Shown: positions 59,867 through 64,000 of the stretch, in pieces
Layout of the letters: each line of letters opens with the position of its first letter
Position numbering within the stretch: the first letter of the stretch is position 1
NCBI GenBank assembly: GCA_030141605.1
Contig: JAQGDQ010000085.1
Coordinates: forward strand, 558,001 to 622,000
Source of the DNA: Tubiluchus corallicola
Lineage: Eukaryota; Priapulida; Priapulimorpha; Priapulimorphida; Tubiluchidae
Length of the DNA stretch: 64,000 nucleotides
Direction of reading: 5' to 3'
Notes under the pieces: generated by a model
What the model was told of the DNA's origin: nothing
Seen by the model: the letters and a program-made list of their open reading frames with translations, nothing else
Databases searched by the model: none
Program-made: the position numbers and the translations under genes

Positions 59867-61550
59867 CTATTTCATTTTACTCCACTTGGAACGTGCCTGA
59901 AGTAAAGGAAGATATTCCTTAAGCCATCTTCTCCAGAATACGTCAGCCATATGTTGAATCTGTCGCCAACGTTTTTTCTAGATGTCAACTGTGCTAAATT
60001 GCCCGGGAGCGTAAACTGGGTTCTTATGTAATAGCAGTAGGTGATTAGGCATCAGTGCTTCACAGTCTTTTATGTCATCAGAAACACTCGTGATCGGCCT
60101 GTTATTTAGAATGCTTTCTACGATACAAAAGTAAGTTTGCAAACCTTCATCATCTAATGTTTGCTTGGTCATAACGAAGCTTAAAACTCGCTTAACGCTC
60201 TTGATGGTGTTCCCAAACTCCAGCTGTGTGATGAGCAGCAGGAGGGTGGAATTTCCATTCTATATTCTGCTTCAGCATCGCATCAGAAGCCTTTGTTTGC
60301 TCCAGCTGTTTGATTGACTGCCTGAGTTCACGCTCTGCTCCAACCATGTTCGTACCGCAATCAGATCTGATGATTTTTGGTTCTCCTCGTCGGCAAGAGA
60401 ATCGTTGAATTGCATTAATCAATGAACTGCTGTCCATAGTGTGCAATACGTCCAAACGAATTGCTCGGGTTGCTATGCATGTAAATATTAGCCCATAGCG
60501 CTTCGTGCTCTTTTAACTAAGTATGGCCCAAAACAGTCTAGGCCTACATTTTCGAAGCATCTGGAAACTTCAACTCTTTCAGGTGGCAGATCGCTCATTT
60601 TTTGCTCCATGGGTGATTCTAACTTTAACCTGCACAATCTGCACTCTCGAGTTACCTTGTTTGTCATTACACGAAGTCCTATAATCCAGTACTTGGATCT
60701 CATGAGAGACATGGTGTGTTCTTTGCCAATATGGCCATAGTTGTCATGGTAGTGCCTAATGACCAGCTTAGAAAATGGGTGTTTCGAAGGTAACAACACC
60801 GGATGTTTTGCTAAGTCAGCAAGGTCAGCATGGCGTAAGCGACCTCCTATAGTCAGTACACCCCCAGAAGACATGACTGGATCAAGCTTGTAGAGATCAC
60901 TTGGTTTTGGAACCAATTGTCCTACGTCCTTTGACAACATCTGGTATTCTCTATTGAAATGCATCTGCTGAATGTGTTTCACTATTTCGTTTTCAGCTTC
61001 ACTAATGTCCGACAAGGTTAGTTTCATTGATGAATTTTCATTATATCTTCTAATTCGGCCGTATAGATTTCTTTTGACCTTTATCAGCCAAGCAACAACT
61101 CGTTTCAGTCTGTAAAAGGAAGAATAATGTTCACATAGCTTATCTATAACACTCTTCATAATGTTCACTCACTACTTCTATTGCACCAGCTGCAACTTTT
61201 CTCTTTACCTCTTTGTCATCTAGCAGGTAGTTCTTTCCTGATAAGAAGTCGAAGTTTGGCCAATTTTCCTTTGATTGTTTCAGAAAAGCTAGTCCATGTT
61301 TCCATCTGGTTGAGAATAAAAGTGCATTTGCATCTAGGCCGCGAGTAACATCATCAGCCAGATTTTCTTCTGATGGGACATGACGCCATTGTTTTGCAGA
61401 AGTTTGCTGCAGAATTGAAGACACCCCATTGTTGACAAATGTGTGGAATCGTTTTGTGTCATTGTGTATGTACTGTAAAATGAGCACACTATCCGACCAG
61501 AAGAAAACATCATCAATCTTCAAGTCTAATTCGTCTCAGCAGGCGAAGAT
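59867..61550 (-). pseudogene. BEL/Pao retrotransposon pol remnant (RNase H end and integrase)
   Basis: Minus-strand order: end of RNase H (FFWSDSVLILQYI, QWRHVPSEENLADDVTRG), linker (HYSSFYRLKRVVAWLIK), integrase zinc finger (HYHDNYGHIGKEHT ... CRLCRLK), core (NVGLDCFGPYLVK; RSDCGTNMVGAERELR; HHTAGVWE), and the C-terminal end ([35 protein letters not shown]). Breaks: frameshifts near 61140, near 60510 and near 60195, and an in-frame TAG near 59975. gag, protease and reverse transcriptase are missing, so the copy is 5'-truncated and dead. Confidence 0.85.
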
Positions 61551-62490
61551 AATTTACTGAGCATAAGCAATAGTATAACTTTTCGTACGTTTAATAGATG
61601 CATTGAATACCTGTTTGTGGTAATTCTCACAGTAATTCATTTTTTACTGTTTGTGCCTTGCAACTCATTCACTCAATCAGAATGTAATGTTTTAATTCAG
61701 TTAATGTCTGTAATTTTTTTGAATGCATAATTGAACGTGCATAAACTACTTTTCACAAGTTTCTGGTGTTATTTGGCACTTTATATACTGTGTATAATTT
61801 ATTTATTCAGCAAAATCAATTCCAACATAGACAAGAAAACAAGATTGTAAGGTTATAAGGTTTTAAACATTTTTATAACTGTACTACTGATTTTATTTCA
61901 TTTTCCATTTTATTATTATTTTATTTTACTATTCTATTTTATTATCTGATAGAACAAGATAGACAGGACTACAGTTTTAAAAACTACATTTATACTACAT
62001 GTTTAAGCAAAAAACTGCACTCCTGGTTAGAATGAAACCACAATCACAATATAAATGAAAAGCACAAATTACAGAAACATTACAGTCAAAATACAGTGCA
62101 GAAAAAATACAGATGATATACATGTTTAAGCAAAAAAAACTGCACTAACCATATGATTTAAAGAATACAGTGCAGAAAAAATACAGATATACAAGTTATA
62201 CAGTTTACAGCATGGCAGAAAAAAAATAAAAACTGCATGGATAGGAAGGCAATGAAAATGAGTTATAGTTTAGTTAGTAGTGTTTGGTAGCTGGTTTGGT
62301 AGGGGCAGAAAAAAATATAAAAAAAACCCAAAAAACTGTGCACAGCAAAAAATGAAATACAAAATATAAAACAATACAATACAAATACAAAAATACAATA
62401 CAAAGTTTACAACTGAACTAGCTTGCTAATATATAAATATTATATATAAATTATTTACGAGTATACATAGTATACAGGTGTACTCGTCAT
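61551..62490. repeat. AT-rich region with short direct repeats
   Basis: No gene is seen. The phrases ACATGTTTAAGCAAAAAA..CTGCACT (near 61996 and 62117) and CAGTGCAGAAAAAATACAGAT (near 62094 and 62167) recur, indicating local duplication. The remainder is A/T-rich low-complexity sequence. Confidence 0.55.
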
Positions 62491-62496
62491 GTATGC

Positions 62497-62712
62497 TCCA
62501 CAACCTCACGTACGGCATTCGTGCTGTAAATTCCAAACGGTACGGGTTTTGACACCTAAACGATTAGTTCTCTCTCCAGTGGAGACACACACAAAAAATA
62601 CACAACGTGTGTCCCAGCAACCTCAAACGTGCGGCCTTCGTACATTTAATTCCATACGGTACGGGTTTTTACACCAAAACGATTAGTTCTTTCATCAGCT
62701 GGGACACACACG
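62497..62712. repeat. Two-copy direct repeat of about 95 bp
   Basis: CAACCTCA...CGGTACGGGTTTT...ACGATTAGTTCT...GACACACAC at 62497-62594 is repeated with roughly 80% identity at 62616-62712. It lies just downstream (minus strand) of the family pseudogene and could be part of its 3' region or of the element carrying it. Confidence 0.7.
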
Positions 62713-62762
62713 AAACACATGTAGCCAACAGTTGGCTATAGAGGCAAGCTCTAAAGTGCAGG

Positions 62763-64000
62763 TCATTCTCCTTCGTCCTTGTCTTTCTGCTTCTCCTCCT
62801 CTTTTGCTTTCTTCTTTGCAGATATTCGGACAAGGACGCCTTCCAACCATTGCTCGTATGGGATACCTTCATTTGGGCAAAAAAGGTATCCACGCTGACA
62901 CCGATGGTCTGTTGTTAGCAGTCTGTTCCAAGCCACATTTCTTGCAACTGTTGAAACACTTCAGGCGCTTGTACTTCGGAGCTTGCCCTTCTTATAGCAT
63001 GCGACGATGGCGGTACGCTGTTGAGCGAGACACACTTGGTGGTTTGTCACCATCATCAGGACCATCATCAGGCAACTTCCGCTTTCTTACAGATGCCTCA
63101 CCAGCTGTATTCGGAGGTAGAACGTAGGTGTACCTTTCCCGGTATTCTACAACTGGAGGTGCATCGGGAAGCTGATGTGCCGGTGGAAGTGGATGCGGTG
63201 ATGTTAATGGCTGTGATGGCAGGTCCATACCCTGTACAAGTGTGTCCTGCTCTTTCGCTCTCATTTTCTTGCTGAACCTGCAAGGACAATATACAGTGTT
63301 ACAATAATATAGTGTATACAAATGCAGTGTAAGTCACAGTTTTTAAACAGTGAAATTGTCAATAATAAAAATGCACTGTAAACTTACCAGTCGATCAGCG
63401 TTTTCTGATTGATGTAAAACAGCTGCAGCGTGGTGTGGGCTTGCACCTTTGGATTCGACGACAGCAGTTCCTGGATTTGGCCTTAATCCTCTAGAATGAG
63501 CCTCCATCTGGTAATCATCTTATGTGGACTGGACGACTTCAGTGGGCATGGATGGATAACGCACAGCTTCAGGCAGATGGCTTCAATTAGCCTGCTTGCA
63601 CTTGGCCACTGAGCTGGCCCCACATTGCCTCCAACAAAGCACCTAGAGAATAAAAAACAAATATTCAATCACATGAAATAATTGACTCAAAAATACAAGA
63701 GAAAAAACACGAGAAATAAAAATAAAATAAAATAAAATGAAAAAAATATACCTTTTAACACTCTCCTGTCCAGGTGCAACTTGAGACTTGGATGGCGCGG
63801 CCCTTCGTCAGCTGGGGCTTATGCCGTGGTGGATAATCGATCCGCCTCTTGCCCACATCATGGAGGTCGTTCCACAGTGTAATAATGGTTGTCACCTGGG
63901 AGTTTGAGAGTGCAGCTGAACCTTTTATCGCAACAAGGTAGTTTGCAAGGTTTTGAACCCTTCCATTCCTGATGGTCCCATGAAAACTTCTGGTTGTTGA
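62763..64000 (-). pseudogene. Decayed copy of an uncharacterised multi-exon protein family (partial, runs off window)
   Basis: Minus-strand exons: 64000-63752, 63642-63388 and 63277-62763, with canonical donors and acceptors and matching phases (AAAAG|GTATAT; TCTCTAG|G; CTG|GTAAGT; TTGCAG|G). The order of conserved patches is GTIRNGRVQNLANYL, KGSAALSNSQVTTIITLWNDL, RCFVGGNVGPAQWPSASRLIEAI, RWRLILED, TLQLFYINQKTLIDWFSKK, YVLPPNTAGEA..RKRK, SRSTAYRHR, CKKCG, and CQRGYLFCPNEGIPYEQWLEG. The last two patches suggest a CxxC...C zinc-binding end, followed by a Lys/Glu tail. I recall similar unnamed proteins, often multi-copy, from marine-invertebrate and fish genomes; their function is unknown to me. 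Breaks: a frameshift near 63775, a stop where DYG would be expected in exon 2, a stop after HRRML and a frameshift within the zinc motif. Confidence 0.6.

Overview
The window is nuclear DNA of an invertebrate animal. It is AT-rich, with GT-AG introns of several hundred bases to several kilobases, animal-type signalling genes, and decayed copies of transposon classes common in marine invertebrates (BEL/Pao, Penelope-like, non-LTR, piggyBac, hAT). I cannot place the species; a tunicate, sponge, cnidarian or another marine invertebrate all remain possible.

Three host genes can be reconstructed. (1) Plus strand, 9534-19584: a complete MAP-kinase-interacting kinase (MNK1/2 family) in 11 coding exons, 479 residues, with the family's DFD motif, Cys cluster and basic N-terminus. 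(2) Minus strand, 33439-26455: a complete RNF11 orthologue in 3 coding exons, 155 residues, with MGNC myristoylation start, PPPPY motif and RING-H2. An upstream exon on the same strand is in frame with the start Met. Genes 1 and 2 converge, and 22-26 kb is their shared 3' flank. (3) Plus strand, 37791-about 51505: an eight-exon gene for a leucine-rich, probably all-helical protein of about 428 residues that I do not recognise.

Intron 6 of gene 3 carries two tandem 1.6-2.0 kb blocks. Each starts with a long CACCACACC-type minisatellite and continues with a GC-rich unique part. The complementary GTGGTGTGG motif lies just before the next exon, and a hAT-type MITE sits in the same intron.

From about 52 kb to the right end the window is a transposon graveyard, nearly all on the minus strand: non-LTR 3' ends, two BEL/Pao integrase remnants (one with part of an LTR), a Ty3/gypsy reverse transcriptase scrap beside a piggyBac scrap, a Penelope-like endonuclease end, a foldback element, a perfect hairpin, and four diverged exon-like repeats. 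At the right edge (64000-62763, minus) is a decayed multi-exon copy of an uncharacterised protein family, the best candidate here for something undescribed. The left 9 kb holds no host gene that I can see, but it has a hAT-type MITE with an 8-bp target duplication, a possible solo LTR and an inverted-repeat element.
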